A DNA stretch of 45,650 bases, from contig CAMPKL010000001.1 of NCBI GenBank assembly GCA_946887065.1, positions 1 through 45,650 of the forward strand. The letters run 5' to 3'. The first letter of the stretch is position 1, and the number at the start of each line of letters is the position of its first letter. Of this stretch, positions 22,461 through 28,543 are shown piece by piece. Origin of the DNA: an uncultured Bryobacterales bacterium. GTDB lineage: Bacteria; Acidobacteriota; Terriglobia; Bryobacterales; UBA6623. The notes beneath the pieces were generated by a model, which saw only the letters and a program-made list of their open reading frames with translations, did no database searches and was not told where the DNA came from. Both the position numbers and the translations under genes were made by a program.

Positions 22461-22776
22461 GAAACCTCTCCCGCAACGCCAGCCGAATGGCCGGCAGATC
22501 CAATTCCGTTAAGCTCAACCACCGCTCTTCGCCTTCGTTGTGATACGACCGCGGACTGAGCCGATGGCACCAGCCGCACAGCGGGATAGCGTCTGAGTCG
22601 CACGCCTTGATTCCCATGCCCTTGCCCCGTGAGCCGGTGTGCGCGGCCTCAATCAATAAACCAGTCCGGCAGGCAGCGCATCGCTGAGTCCGCAACCACT
22701 TCAGGTACTTCGGCTCTCTCGGCTCGCCCTGGCGGACGTCGATAGGCCGGGTGTTGCGGACCTGCGAAGCGCCCAT
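22447..22776 (-). CDS. HNH-like nuclease of a phage early-gene type
   Basis: A 109-residue protein with CAAC near residues 33-36, IEAAHTGSRGKGMG, and IPLCGWCHRLSPRSYH. Such Cys pairs with an A-A-H motif and a final C-x-x-C-H recall DUF968- or Ref-like HNH nucleases beside phage recombination genes. KYLKWLRTQ just before is also typical. It probably cuts DNA during recombination or packaging; the exact family needs a profile search. Confidence 0.72.
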   Translation of the reverse strand: MGASQVRNTRPIDVRQGEPREPKYLKWLRTQRCAACRTGLLIEAAHTGSRGKGMGIKACDSDAIPLCGWCHRLSPRSYHNEGEERWLSLTELDLPAIRLALRERFHESA

Positions 22777-22859
22777 CAGCGAATGCCCCTCCGCATCCAG
22801 CGGTCAACAGAGATAGCCACAGCACACATAAGGGATGTCACCCAAAAGAACTCGCCCAT
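22776..22859 (-). CDS. 27-residue membrane peptide
   Basis: A very short frame from ATG 22859: one hydrophobic stretch (FFWVTSLMCAVAISV) then DRWMRRGIR, positive-inside for a single span. It begins two bases after the previous stop, and its TGA overlaps the next ATG. Size makes it uncertain; the exact fit between its neighbours supports it. Confidence 0.4.
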   Translation of the reverse strand: MGEFFWVTSLMCAVAISVDRWMRRGIR

Positions 22860-22861
22860 GG

Positions 22862-23164
22862 TCACAGCGTGAACTCCAAGCCGCCGTCGACCAAAGAAAC
22901 GGGCACCCTGCCGCTGGGCATTATTCGCACGAGCGGGAGACAGGCCACTTGTCGCGTTGCCGCCCCCCTGCTTGGCTTGAACACCCTTGCATGGAGTTCG
23001 CTAGGGAGACACGGGGCGATGCGAACGCGACGTCCGTCCATCGAAACGGTGACGTGCGAAGGCGATCCGAGGTGGTCTGATGCCCTGGCCGATACCGTGA
23101 TAGTCGAGGACGCCGCCCTTACAAATGCAGTCGCCCGGTTGCCATGTTGAATCGGTTTCATCAT
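22862..23164 (-). CDS. unknown basic protein
   Basis: A 100-residue, Arg/Ser/Val-rich protein with beta character and no known motif. Two consecutive Met codons follow the overlapping upstream stop. It ends FTL just before the 27-residue peptide gene. Function unknown. Confidence 0.5.
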   Translation of the reverse strand: MMKPIQHGNRATAFVRAASSTITVSARASDHLGSPSHVTVSMDGRRVRIAPCLPSELHARVFKPSRGAATRQVACLPLVRIMPSGRVPVSLVDGGLEFTL

Positions 23165-23382
23165 TCAGCCCCCACAGAAAAAAGCGGGAATCCATGAAAC
23201 GGTTTCCGCAGCTTGTGAATCAACCGCGCAGACCATGACTCAACGGGCACATTCGGAACCTTGTAATCGTCGAGACGCTGGTTAAACAGCAGCGCCATTT
23301 CATGCTCGACGCACGCTCTTACGGCGCGTCTGCGGTAGGTCTCTATCTCGGATTCGGTGAAGTGTCTCAACTCTGTTTCCAT
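23161..23382 (-). CDS. small helical protein
   Basis: A 73-residue protein with a strongly charged N-terminal helix (METELRHFTESEIETYRRR), a His/Met/Leu helix and a basic tail. GGAAG precedes the ATG. The leader carries a ten-pair inverted repeat. Function unknown. Confidence 0.55.
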   Translation of the reverse strand: METELRHFTESEIETYRRRAVRACVEHEMALLFNQRLDDYKVPNVPVESWSARLIHKLRKPFHGFPLFSVGAE

Positions 23383-23398
23383 GACTTCCTTTTTTGTC

Positions 23399-23440
23399 GG
23401 GCTAGGGGCCGCGATCCCGCGAAAGACAGACCCCTAGTCC
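23399..23440. repeat. inverted repeat in the leader of the 23161-23382 gene
   Basis: GGGCTAGGGG (23399-23408) can pair with CCCCTAGTCC (23431-23440), ten pairs with one G-T, around a 22-base loop. It overlaps the stop of 23434-23739 and lies upstream of the next start. No T-run follows on either strand in the right place, so it is more likely an RNA processing or stability element than a terminator. Confidence 0.45.
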
Positions 23441-23739
23441 TTCCCTGCTTCTCCACAGGAAATTGGGTGGGAGCGGGACTCCATCTCTGGAGTCGGACTC
23501 GCTAAAAGCCCCGCTAGGCGGCCACCCCCATAAAAAAAGGCCGCCCCGGTGCGGATCGGGTTGTCGCCCCTGTGGGCCAAGCGGCCAAGGTCTCGTGAAA
23601 ATCCAAGTTCGTTCGCAAAGTAGGTCGATCGGGGCAAGCGTCGGCGCCGCACAGTCTCTGCCCTTTCAGGCCAGGCGATGATTAGCGCCGCGATGCCGCA
23701 GGCCAACCAGAACGGGAGGTTCCACCAGAACCCGCTCAT
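23434..23739 (-). CDS. membrane-anchored protein
   Basis: A 101-residue protein starting with a membrane span (MSGFWWNLPFWLACGIAALI) and then a basic, mixed-sequence tail. Inside the tail's coding DNA, GGCGGCC and GGCCGCC (23517-23523 and 23539-23545) form a perfect seven-pair inverted repeat with a poly-A/T loop. The second half has unusual composition, so only the N-terminal half is persuasive as protein. Role unknown. Confidence 0.5.
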   Translation of the reverse strand: MSGFWWNLPFWLACGIAALIIAWPERAETVRRRRLPRSTYFANELGFSRDLGRLAHRGDNPIRTGAAFFYGGGRLAGLLASPTPEMESRSHPISCGEAGKD

Positions 23740-24047
23740 GCCTGCGCCTCCATCCAATCAATGGCCTGCATGGCGGCGTTGACTTCTCGGGTAGGTGGCA
23801 ACGGCAGCGGGCGGGTGATCTGCCGCCAGTAAAGCTCCATCGGAGCGGGCATCTGCCGTTTCAACTCGTCGCGCTTGAGCCAGTGGGCGATCATCACCTC
23901 GGTGACTCGCTGTCCGGTGGCCAGGGAGAGAGCATCGGCGAAGTCCGCACGGCTTTTCCCTTCGCGCCGGCACCAAGCCGTAAGCGTTGCGTGCAGTGCG
24001 TCCTTGCGCTCCTGCACTTCCAATTCGTAGTGGCCAGATGTAGCCAT
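23736..24047 (-). CDS. putative CII/Cro-like regulator
   Basis: A 103-residue protein from ATG 24047 with GAGGAG eight bases upstream. RKDALHATLTAWCRREGKSR, ADFADALSLATGQRVTEVMI and AHWLKRDELKRQMPAPMEL read as a helix-turn-helix regulator of the type encoded second in lambdoid early operons. The second position after the small regulator at 24106-24291 supports this. Target sites are unknown; the dyads at 24299-24367 are candidates. Confidence 0.6.
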   Translation of the reverse strand: MATSGHYELEVQERKDALHATLTAWCRREGKSRADFADALSLATGQRVTEVMIAHWLKRDELKRQMPAPMELYWRQITRPLPLPPTREVNAAMQAIDWMEAQA

Positions 24048-24105
24048 TGATCGTTCTCCTCGTCTCGCCGAAAATCGTGGACGTGAAGAGGCAAACGAAA
24101 CGGGA

Positions 24106-24291
24106 TTACGAAGAGGGGGAGAGCTTGCGGGCATGCTTTCTTTCCTCCCTTTCGATCCACCTGCCGACTTGCTCATCGACAACCGATTGGAGCGCGGGTT
24201 TCGCAATCCCGTAAGCCTCCATCAGCGCCTTAAATCTTTGGTGAAGTTCGGTGGCGATTGTGGTCGCCGTCCGCTCTGGTCGTTGTGCCAT
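24106..24291 (-). CDS. ribbon-helix-helix-like small regulator, first early gene
   Basis: A 61-residue protein. The short strand-like TATTIATEL followed by HQRFKALMEAYG and a second helix (ALQSVVDEQVGRWIEREER) resembles an Arc/CopG ribbon-helix-helix repressor. It is the first gene after the strong leftward promoter, the place of cro in lambdoid phages. A perfect dyad lies between its start and the -10 box, a natural autoregulatory site. The fold is inferred from pattern only. Confidence 0.55.
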   Translation of the reverse strand: MAQRPERTATTIATELHQRFKALMEAYGIAKPALQSVVDEQVGRWIEREERKHARKLSPSS

Positions 24292-24298
24292 ACTGTCG

Positions 24299-24314
24299 TA
24301 GCGATACGTCGCTA
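24299..24314. promoter_or_regulatory. dyad operator TAGCGA-N4-TCGCTA
   Basis: Perfect six-pair palindrome with a four-base centre. It lies between the -10 box of the leftward promoter and the first early gene, where a bound repressor would block transcription. Confidence 0.55.
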
Positions 24315-24320
24315 GAACAG

Positions 24321-24349
24321 ACTATACAGACTTGCATGCAATGCGTCAA
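24321..24349 (-). promoter_or_regulatory. main leftward early promoter
   Basis: On the minus strand TTGACG (24349-24344) and TATAGT (24326-24321) are separated by exactly 17 bases; each box matches five of six consensus positions. It points into the gene at 24106-24291 and the long early operon. Its -35 box lies inside the larger dyad at 24339-24367, so a protein there would compete with RNA polymerase. Confidence 0.7.
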
Positions 24350-24367
24350 CATCGAATTGATGCATTG
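24339..24367. promoter_or_regulatory. dyad operator CAATGCGTCAA-N7-TTGATGCATTG
   Basis: Eleven-base arms match at ten positions around a seven-base centre (24350-24356). The dyad covers the leftward -35 box and lies upstream of the rightward gene at 24386, so one protein bound here could act on both directions, as in a lysis/lysogeny switch. Confidence 0.6.
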
Positions 24368-24385
24368 ACAAAGATAGTACTTTGC

Positions 24386-24679
24386 ATGGCAAAGCGTACC
24401 AGCCTAAACCTCGATTCGTTCTCAAAAAAGGCCTTTCACCTACGGGTTGTGGACCTCGAATCGAACCTCGAAACAGCCACGGGGCCGGCCGTGCGGTGCT
24501 TCTCTATGCTGCCGGGAGACAGCCTCGAAGATGTGCTCGATAACGCTGCCCTGGCTTTGCGGCTGTTAGCCTGGTATGAGCAGATCGGGCAGGCCCGTCA
24601 GTCGAAGATCCGGGCTGAAATGGACGAGCTAGGCTTGGAAGAGTTCGAGATACCGGCGAAGCTGGCGAAAGAGGCCTGA
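24386..24679 (+). CDS. unknown protein at the repressor position
   Basis: A 97-residue protein (MAKRTSLNLDSFSKKAF, then a Leu/Ala/Glu-rich helical C-terminus). It is divergent from the early operon, where a prophage repressor would be, but I see no helix-turn-helix. No ribosome site precedes ATG 24386. GATAGT at 24373-24378 could be a -10 box placing the RNA start at the ATG, a leaderless mRNA as for lambda cI. A TTG at 24332 in the same frame is less likely because it would make the operator dyad coding. Confidence 0.55.
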   Translation: MAKRTSLNLDSFSKKAFHLRVVDLESNLETATGPAVRCFSMLPGDSLEDVLDNAALALRLLAWYEQIGQARQSKIRAEMDELGLEEFEIPAKLAKEA

Positions 24680-24681
24680 CC

Positions 24682-24867
24682 ATGAAGCAAACAATTGGAG
24701 CGATCCTTCTTGTGGTGTTTTTTGTATGGGTCTACGCGATGACGACTAACCCGCCCCAGATTGAAGCCAGCGACCCAGCACGGGTGGCCGGGCAACTCAC
24801 AGGCATCGCGCTATCGCTCGGGTTGGGATATCTGGGCTGGCATCTGGTTAGGAAGAAACGGCCCTAG
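24682..24867 (+). CDS. small two-span membrane protein
   Basis: A 61-residue protein with hydrophobic segments at about residues 4-20 and 38-56 and a basic end (HLVRKKRP). It follows the repressor-position gene by two bases, so it is probably co-expressed in the lysogen. Such proteins often act in superinfection exclusion; this is a guess from position. Confidence 0.6.
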   Translation: MKQTIGAILLVVFFVWVYAMTTNPPQIEASDPARVAGQLTGIALSLGLGYLGWHLVRKKRP

Positions 24868-24879
24868 CGGTCCATGGCC

Positions 24880-25113
24880 CTAGACTTCATCCGCGACCTG
24901 GTTATCGACGAGCAGCCGGATTATGATCTGGCCGCCGCGGCAGACCCGCTCGACCTTGGCGGGGATCACGCCGCCCTCGATCTTAGCGCCGCCCTCAATC
25001 TGCCCCAGGGCATTGTGCGCCAAGCCCCTCAGGCGTTCTGTGTCGTCTCGAATCTGCGCACGGAGTTTCATTATTCGAGCCAGGTCCTTCTGGCTCACCT
25101 TCGATCCCGGCAT
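24880..25113 (-). CDS. small charged protein, convergent with the lysogeny genes
   Basis: A 77-residue protein from ATG 25113. The N-terminal half is a Lys/Arg/Leu helix (VSQKDLARIMKLRAQIRD) and the end is beta-rich. A longer plus-strand frame covers the same bases but has poor protein character. Only a weak promoter-like pair lies upstream. Function unknown. Confidence 0.5.
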   Translation of the reverse strand: MPGSKVSQKDLARIMKLRAQIRDDTERLRGLAHNALGQIEGGAKIEGGVIPAKVERVCRGGQIIIRLLVDNQVADEV

Positions 25114-25258
25114 TGTTACAAGCGTACCCCTCAAGGGTCGTTCCTCCAGGGGGGGGCGGGCACCCAGGATACGCGCAAAAGTACTAGACGGGAAGGGGCA
25201 AACCTGATAAAAGTTACGTACCGAATACCGGTTATCTTGGGCGATTCTGGAGGAAATC

Positions 25259-25777
25259 ATGGGCAAATCATTGATATTGGGTCTTTTACTGGCTGGCCAG
25301 GTACTAGCCTGCGAAACGTATTTTCATGTGGCGTTTGACGGGCCGGACGGGCCGGTGTACGGTGCGACCTCGAAGAACATGAGGGAATGGTGGTCGAACA
25401 AGGGCAAGAAAGCGCATCCGACGCTCTGTTACACGGATGAACCGGAGCTCGCGGCGTACGTGGTGGTGTGGGGGCTGTCGCAAACCTCGCGTCAAGTGAA
25501 TCTGCCGGCCTACTCCAGCACGCAAACGAGCGGGACGATCGGCAACAGGCCGGTGAGCATCCAAAGCCAAACCCAAGGCAGCAGGCCAGCCACGCAAGTT
25601 CTGACGACGGTTTACGCCGCGGTCTACAACGAACAGCGCGAGGCGGTATGGCAGGGAGCCAGAACGGGCAAGTTCCGATGGTCAAAGCCGGATGAGAACG
25701 CCCTGGAAGACGCGTTGAAGGGCATGGCGGACGGGTTCAAGGATTCAGCGCCGGGGAATCAGACGGGGTTGGAGTAG
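25259..25777 (+). CDS. secreted moron-type protein
   Basis: A 172-residue protein with a Sec signal peptide (GKSLILGLLLAGQVLA, residues 2-17) followed by Cys18; VLAC is close to a lipobox, so it may be a lipoprotein. The mature part has beta-like segments with many Ser/Thr/Gln and a second Cys in TLCYTDEPELAAYVVVW. TDEPELAAYV recalls small secreted proteins I associate with Acidobacteriota. It has its own good ribosome site (GGAGG) and lies outside structural operons, suggesting lysogenic expression and a role at the host surface. Confidence 0.65.
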   Translation: MGKSLILGLLLAGQVLACETYFHVAFDGPDGPVYGATSKNMREWWSNKGKKAHPTLCYTDEPELAAYVVVWGLSQTSRQVNLPAYSSTQTSGTIGNRPVSIQSQTQGSRPATQVLTTVYAAVYNEQREAVWQGARTGKFRWSKPDENALEDALKGMADGFKDSAPGNQTGLE

Positions 25778-25789
25778 CTCAGGGGAACG

Positions 25790-25951
25790 ATGGTCTTGAG
25801 ATTCAGCAGGCCGGGGCTTTTGGAGAGACTGCGGCGATGGTTCGCAGAAGAGCGGCCAGTAATGTACGTGTGCCGCTACTGCTGGGAGCCGTTCGCGGCT
25901 GAGGAAGAGACGGACTACTGCCCTGGATGCCAAAAGCCGGATGCAGGATAA
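25790..25951 (+). CDS. 53-residue zinc-ribbon protein
   Basis: A short gene from ATG 25790 with AGGGG just upstream. A basic helix (LLERLRRWFAEER) is followed by one zinc ribbon: CRYC, then CPGC. It starts 13 bases after the secreted-protein gene and ends TAA at 25951. Zinc ribbon of the rubredoxin/RNA-polymerase type; role unknown. Confidence 0.65.
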   Translation: MVLRFSRPGLLERLRRWFAEERPVMYVCRYCWEPFAAEEETDYCPGCQKPDAG

Positions 25952-25980
25952 AAAAACGGCTGTCGCCTGCGCGTAAGTGG

Positions 25981-26010
25981 TTGACAACAAGGCAGATGAT
26001 GAGCTAAAAA
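25981..26010 (+). promoter_or_regulatory. candidate promoter for the small-terminase region
   Basis: A perfect TTGACA (25981-25986) is followed 18 bases later by TAAAAA (26005-26010), four of six to consensus. The interval 25952-26138 has no convincing gene. The next genes downstream are a small zinc protein and terS. Confidence 0.45.
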
Positions 26011-26138
26011 GATTGGCGAGGCTCGCTGCTACAGTGCAGCCGCAGGCCGAAAGGCGCAAGCAAAGCCGGCGACAACGTAGCGGCCAAGCACAAAGAACTT
26101 GGCAAGGCGAAGCCCTAAGGCGTAGAATCAAGGGCGGA

Positions 26139-26339
26139 ATGGGCATCTACTGCCAATACTGCAAAGCTAAGTGGACCCCATCAGATTACGCCTGGGAGCG
26201 AAACGACACAGCCCCAAATGGCTGGGTACATCGCCACGGCACGCACGCAAGGTTCAAAAGCATCAGGCAGCAAGTAGCGAGCCCTAGCGAGCCGTCCGAT
26301 TCAACCCACGAACCCGCGACCGTAAGCAAAGGGAACTAA
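26139..26339 (+). CDS. small zinc-knuckle protein before terS
   Basis: A 66-residue protein starting MGIYCQYCKAKWTPSD with a probable zinc site (C5, C8, later His residues in GWVHRHGTHA). An AGGGCGGA site precedes ATG 26139; a longer frame from 25977 is Arg/Gln-rich and contains the ATVQPQA sequence of other genes. The tail is Ser/Pro-rich. Function unknown. Confidence 0.6.
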   Translation: MGIYCQYCKAKWTPSDYAWERNDTAPNGWVHRHGTHARFKSIRQQVASPSEPSDSTHEPATVSKGN

Positions 26340-26355
26340 AGGCGAAGCCGTAACC

Positions 26356-26820
26356 ATGGCAGGTAGACCAAAGACCAGAGCCATGCTCCAGCACATAGAG
26401 AAGATGGGAGGCGAAGCCGCTGTACTCGAACTCATCGAAGGCGGCCGCACTGTACTGTCCATCGCTAAGGAATGCGGCGTCTCGGACATCACGCTTCGAC
26501 GCTGGCTGTCTAGAACTCCAGAGAGTGCGAATGTCGTCTCACGCGCGAGGGAGGCCGCGGCTCACGCACTGGCTGACGAATCCCTCGAACTCGCACGCCA
26601 AACAGACGAGGACAACCACCGCTCGAACAAGGTTAAGCTCTCTCAACTCAACCACTTAGCAGGCAAGTGGAACCGTGCAGTGTACGGCGATACTCCCCTG
26701 GTAGCAGTGCAGTTCAACGTAGGCGAGCTAGCCCTTGAAGCATTGAAGCAGACGCCGCCGCCAGTACCACAACATCTAGTGGTCGAGGCTCAAAAGGACA
26801 GCGATAATCAGGCAGAATGA
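26356..26820 (+). CDS. terS: terminase small subunit
   Basis: A 154-residue protein. RTVLSIAKECGVSDITLRRW (about residues 32-51) is a helix-turn-helix for recognising the packaging site, and a helical core follows (AHALADESLELARQT, then LNHLAGKWNRAVYGD), typical of small terminase subunits. TerS rings select phage DNA and stimulate TerL. It is unusual that terL is 1.7 kb away and on the other strand. Confidence 0.82.
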   Translation: MAGRPKTRAMLQHIEKMGGEAAVLELIEGGRTVLSIAKECGVSDITLRRWLSRTPESANVVSRAREAAAHALADESLELARQTDEDNHRSNKVKLSQLNHLAGKWNRAVYGDTPLVAVQFNVGELALEALKQTPPPVPQHLVVEAQKDSDNQAE

Positions 26821-26830
26821 GCTAAGTCCT

Positions 26831-26879
26831 TTAGAATGAGTAAGCGCTAGTTGACATAATGAACCTTATCGGACAGTTA
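26831..26879 (+). promoter_or_regulatory. possible promoter/operator after terS
   Basis: TTAGAA (26831-26836) and CATAAT (26855-26860) are 18 bases apart and could form a promoter. The same stretch has an imperfect dyad, AGCGCTAGTTGACA against GTTAGCGTT. The interval 26821-26966 has no gene; a C-rich/G-rich pair follows near 26890-26930 without a T-run. Confidence 0.3.
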
Positions 26880-26966
26880 GCGTTAACGAGAGGGGCGGAG
26901 AGCGTTGAAGCCCCCCCCTCGCGCCAGGAGGCCGGGTGAAGGAAAATACCTGTTAGGGTTCATCCC

Positions 26967-27209
26967 GTGAAGAAGCCAAGTCGGAAAAAATTGGCGGCTG
27001 TAGAGAAAGCGCGGGAGGCTTATTGGGACGCCCTAGACGATGCTGGGCTTTGCATTCATGAGAACGATGAGGGGGAGTGCTCTATCTGCCGCAGGGCGGT
27101 GGACCCACGCGAGGACCTTGGGAGCTTCATCTCGAACATCAGCCCGGCGGATACCCCATACACCAGCGCATGGCGCGACAAGGCGCTCAGCGAGGCGGGC
27201 AAGTCGTGA
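26967..27209 (+). CDS. zinc-knuckle protein carrying a capsid N-arm-like motif
   Basis: An 80-residue protein (GTG start). A basic helical N-terminus is followed by a possible zinc knuckle (C29, H31, C38, C41). Residues 48-67 read RE-DLGSFISNISP-ADTPYTS; the major capsid protein of this phage has RE-QLADFISNISP-KETPFMS at 17-36, thirteen identities in twenty, including a 15-base identical DNA stretch (27126-27140 and 33518-33532). Such N-arm motifs are typical of the capsid family itself. It may be a captured capsid fragment, possibly affecting assembly; this is inference. Confidence 0.7.
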   Translation: MKKPSRKKLAAVEKAREAYWDALDDAGLCIHENDEGECSICRRAVDPREDLGSFISNISPADTPYTSAWRDKALSEAGKS

Positions 27210-27592
27210 AAAATTTGGCGCAAGTTGCTGAAAATAAACGGGCCTTGAGAAAGCGAGCGCCGAAAAAATTGGCGAGTCTTGGCGAAAAGATCTGCTTTAT
27301 CTGCAACCGCTACGGCCCGACGACCGAGAAGGTTTGCGCCAAGTGCATCCGCTCGATGAGGGATGCCCGCATCAAGGAGATCGTCCAGCTTCAGGACCGG
27401 GAGGAGTTGCTTGAGACCGTTCTTGGGGCTATTGAGGGCGGGTCTCTTAGGGAACTGGAGGATGGCGGTATGAAGCGCTCCGCGATTGTTTACGCCGCGT
27501 TCAAACTCCAGTACCTGGGGCTGGTTGAGTTGGGCGAAAAGGGCTGCCGGCGGGTGGCTGGCGTTGATCGCCCTGAAAGCCTCCTGTGGTGA
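27206..27592 (+). CDS. zinc-ribbon protein with helical C-terminus
   Basis: A 128-residue protein from GTG 27206, overlapping the previous stop. CFICNRYG and CAKCIRS (about residues 30-50) form a zinc ribbon. Helices with many Glu/Leu follow (ELLETVLGAIEGG), and then a winged-helix-like end (KRSAIVYAAFKLQYLGLVEL). An APKKLASLGEK stretch before the ribbon echoes the start of the previous gene. It may be a small DNA-binding regulator. Confidence 0.65.
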   Translation: MKNLAQVAENKRALRKRAPKKLASLGEKICFICNRYGPTTEKVCAKCIRSMRDARIKEIVQLQDREELLETVLGAIEGGSLRELEDGGMKRSAIVYAAFKLQYLGLVELGEKGCRRVAGVDRPESLLW

Positions 27593-27597
27593 TCCCA

Positions 27598-27873
27598 GTG
27601 GAAATTTGCAAAAAGCCCAATAAAAATGCCATGTATCCACCGTACAGAACGTATCTTCCCCGCGGAACTGGAGTCCGGTATCCAAAATGTCTCCACTGTG
27701 GGGTCCGGGGCTGGCCATCTGAGCCGTTCTGCGATGATTGTCTGGCGATCGCGGCGGTCAAGAGCGCCTTGGCGGCATGGAAATGGCGGAACCGGGGTCG
27801 CTGGCGGATGTTTTGGGGCGATCTACGGAGCGGGCTGGGCGGTTTTCAGCCTCGGTGGGGGTCTAGGTCGTGA
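27598..27873 (+). CDS. zinc-ribbon protein, paralogous N-terminus
   Basis: A 91-residue protein. GTG 27598 is chosen because the first codons then align with the next gene (K-K-PN-K-N and PPYR in both) and GGTGAT lies upstream. CLHCG and CDDC form a zinc ribbon near residues 31-49. The C-terminus is Trp/Arg-rich. Function unknown; an earlier GTG (27589) is possible. Confidence 0.55.
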   Translation: MEICKKPNKNAMYPPYRTYLPRGTGVRYPKCLHCGVRGWPSEPFCDDCLAIAAVKSALAAWKWRNRGRWRMFWGDLRSGLGGFQPRWGSRS

Positions 27874-28103
27874 GCGAAATCGTGAAAAACCCCAATGAAA
27901 ATGAGGTTGTTCCACCGTACAGATTCACGAAGCGAGAAGCCGCGCTGGTGAAGCAGGCGTTTGAGGGCTGGATATCGGAGTACGTTGCGTCCTCATCGGC
28001 GGAAGGCTTTGAGGCTGAGGCTGAAGAGATCCTGCGGAAGATGGACGTTGACCCTGAGTCGCCCGAGCCGGAGTTTTTCAGCCATAGCCCCTTTGGGGGC
28101 TAG
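27870..28103 (+). CDS. acidic small protein, paralogous N-terminus
   Basis: A 77-residue protein. The opening IVKNPNENEVVPPYR resembles the previous gene's start, but the zinc ribbon is absent and the C-terminus is strongly acidic (EAEAEEILRKMDVD). GTG overlaps the previous TGA. It ends convergently, overlapping the zincin gene by four bases. Function unknown. Confidence 0.6.
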   Translation: MSEIVKNPNENEVVPPYRFTKREAALVKQAFEGWISEYVASSSAEGFEAEAEEILRKMDVDPESPEPEFFSHSPFGG

Positions 28104-28543
28104 ACCACGCCCTTGATATTCCGTTTCAAGAGCCCGCTTTGGTCCAGAGCGTTGACGAGCTGCTGCATCATGTTCTGCTGAGCCCGAGCGGCGATTTCTT
28201 CGTCCTCGGTGGTCCATTCCCCGTCGCCGGACCGGAATAGGGCCTTGATGCCGATGCGGTCGAGGTAGCCGATGGTGGCGTGGAATACCTCGTGCGATAG
28301 GATGCCGACGCCGATATGGCTCTTGCTGAAGCGGATCACCCCGAGGTAGGGCATCTTCCTGGCTCGTGATCCGCGGCAGTTGATCTTCTCCCCGGCATAG
28401 CAGCAGGCCAACATGTCCCGGTAGCCCTTGAGGCTGCCGCCGTGCGGGTGCGGCGCTTTCCGTAGGGCGGTGACGCTGGGGTAGATTTCCACTTCCCAGT
28501 AGAAGGTTCTGGCCGGGTCCGGCTTGATCTTAAATTCGGTCAT
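28100..28543 (-). CDS. zincin-like putative metalloprotease, terL partner
   Basis: A 147-residue protein with HEVFH at 84-88, the HExxH zinc-protease motif, placed in a helix after a beta-rich region with several Cys. A later E-rich helix (DEEIAARAQQNMMQQL) may supply the third ligand. Small zincins of this kind are found near phage packaging genes, with unknown targets. The last nine residues, LKRNIKGVV, are identical to those of TerL, whose stop overlaps this start (ATGA). Possible target: a capsid or packaging protein (inference). Confidence 0.7.
   Translation of the reverse strand: MTEFKIKPDPARTFYWEVEIYPSVTALRKAPHPHGGSLKGYRDMLACCYAGEKINCRGSRARKMPYLGVIRFSKSHIGVGILSHEVFHATIGYLDRIGIKALFRSGDGEWTTEDEEIAARAQQNMMQQLVNALDQSGLLKRNIKGVV

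Noticed and set aside
23399..23440. Rho-independent terminator
   Set aside because: The stem is good, but the loop is long and no T-run follows the stem on either strand; the T-run lies on the wrong side.
24874..25338. A 154-codon plus-strand frame after the membrane protein
   Set aside because: It overlaps the signal-peptide gene start and has mixed, unconvincing composition. The minus-strand 77-residue frame in the same place looks more like protein.
25977..26138. N-terminal extension of the zinc-knuckle gene before terS
   Set aside because: The extension is Arg/Gln-rich, covers a good -35 box, and a ribosome site lies just before ATG 26139.
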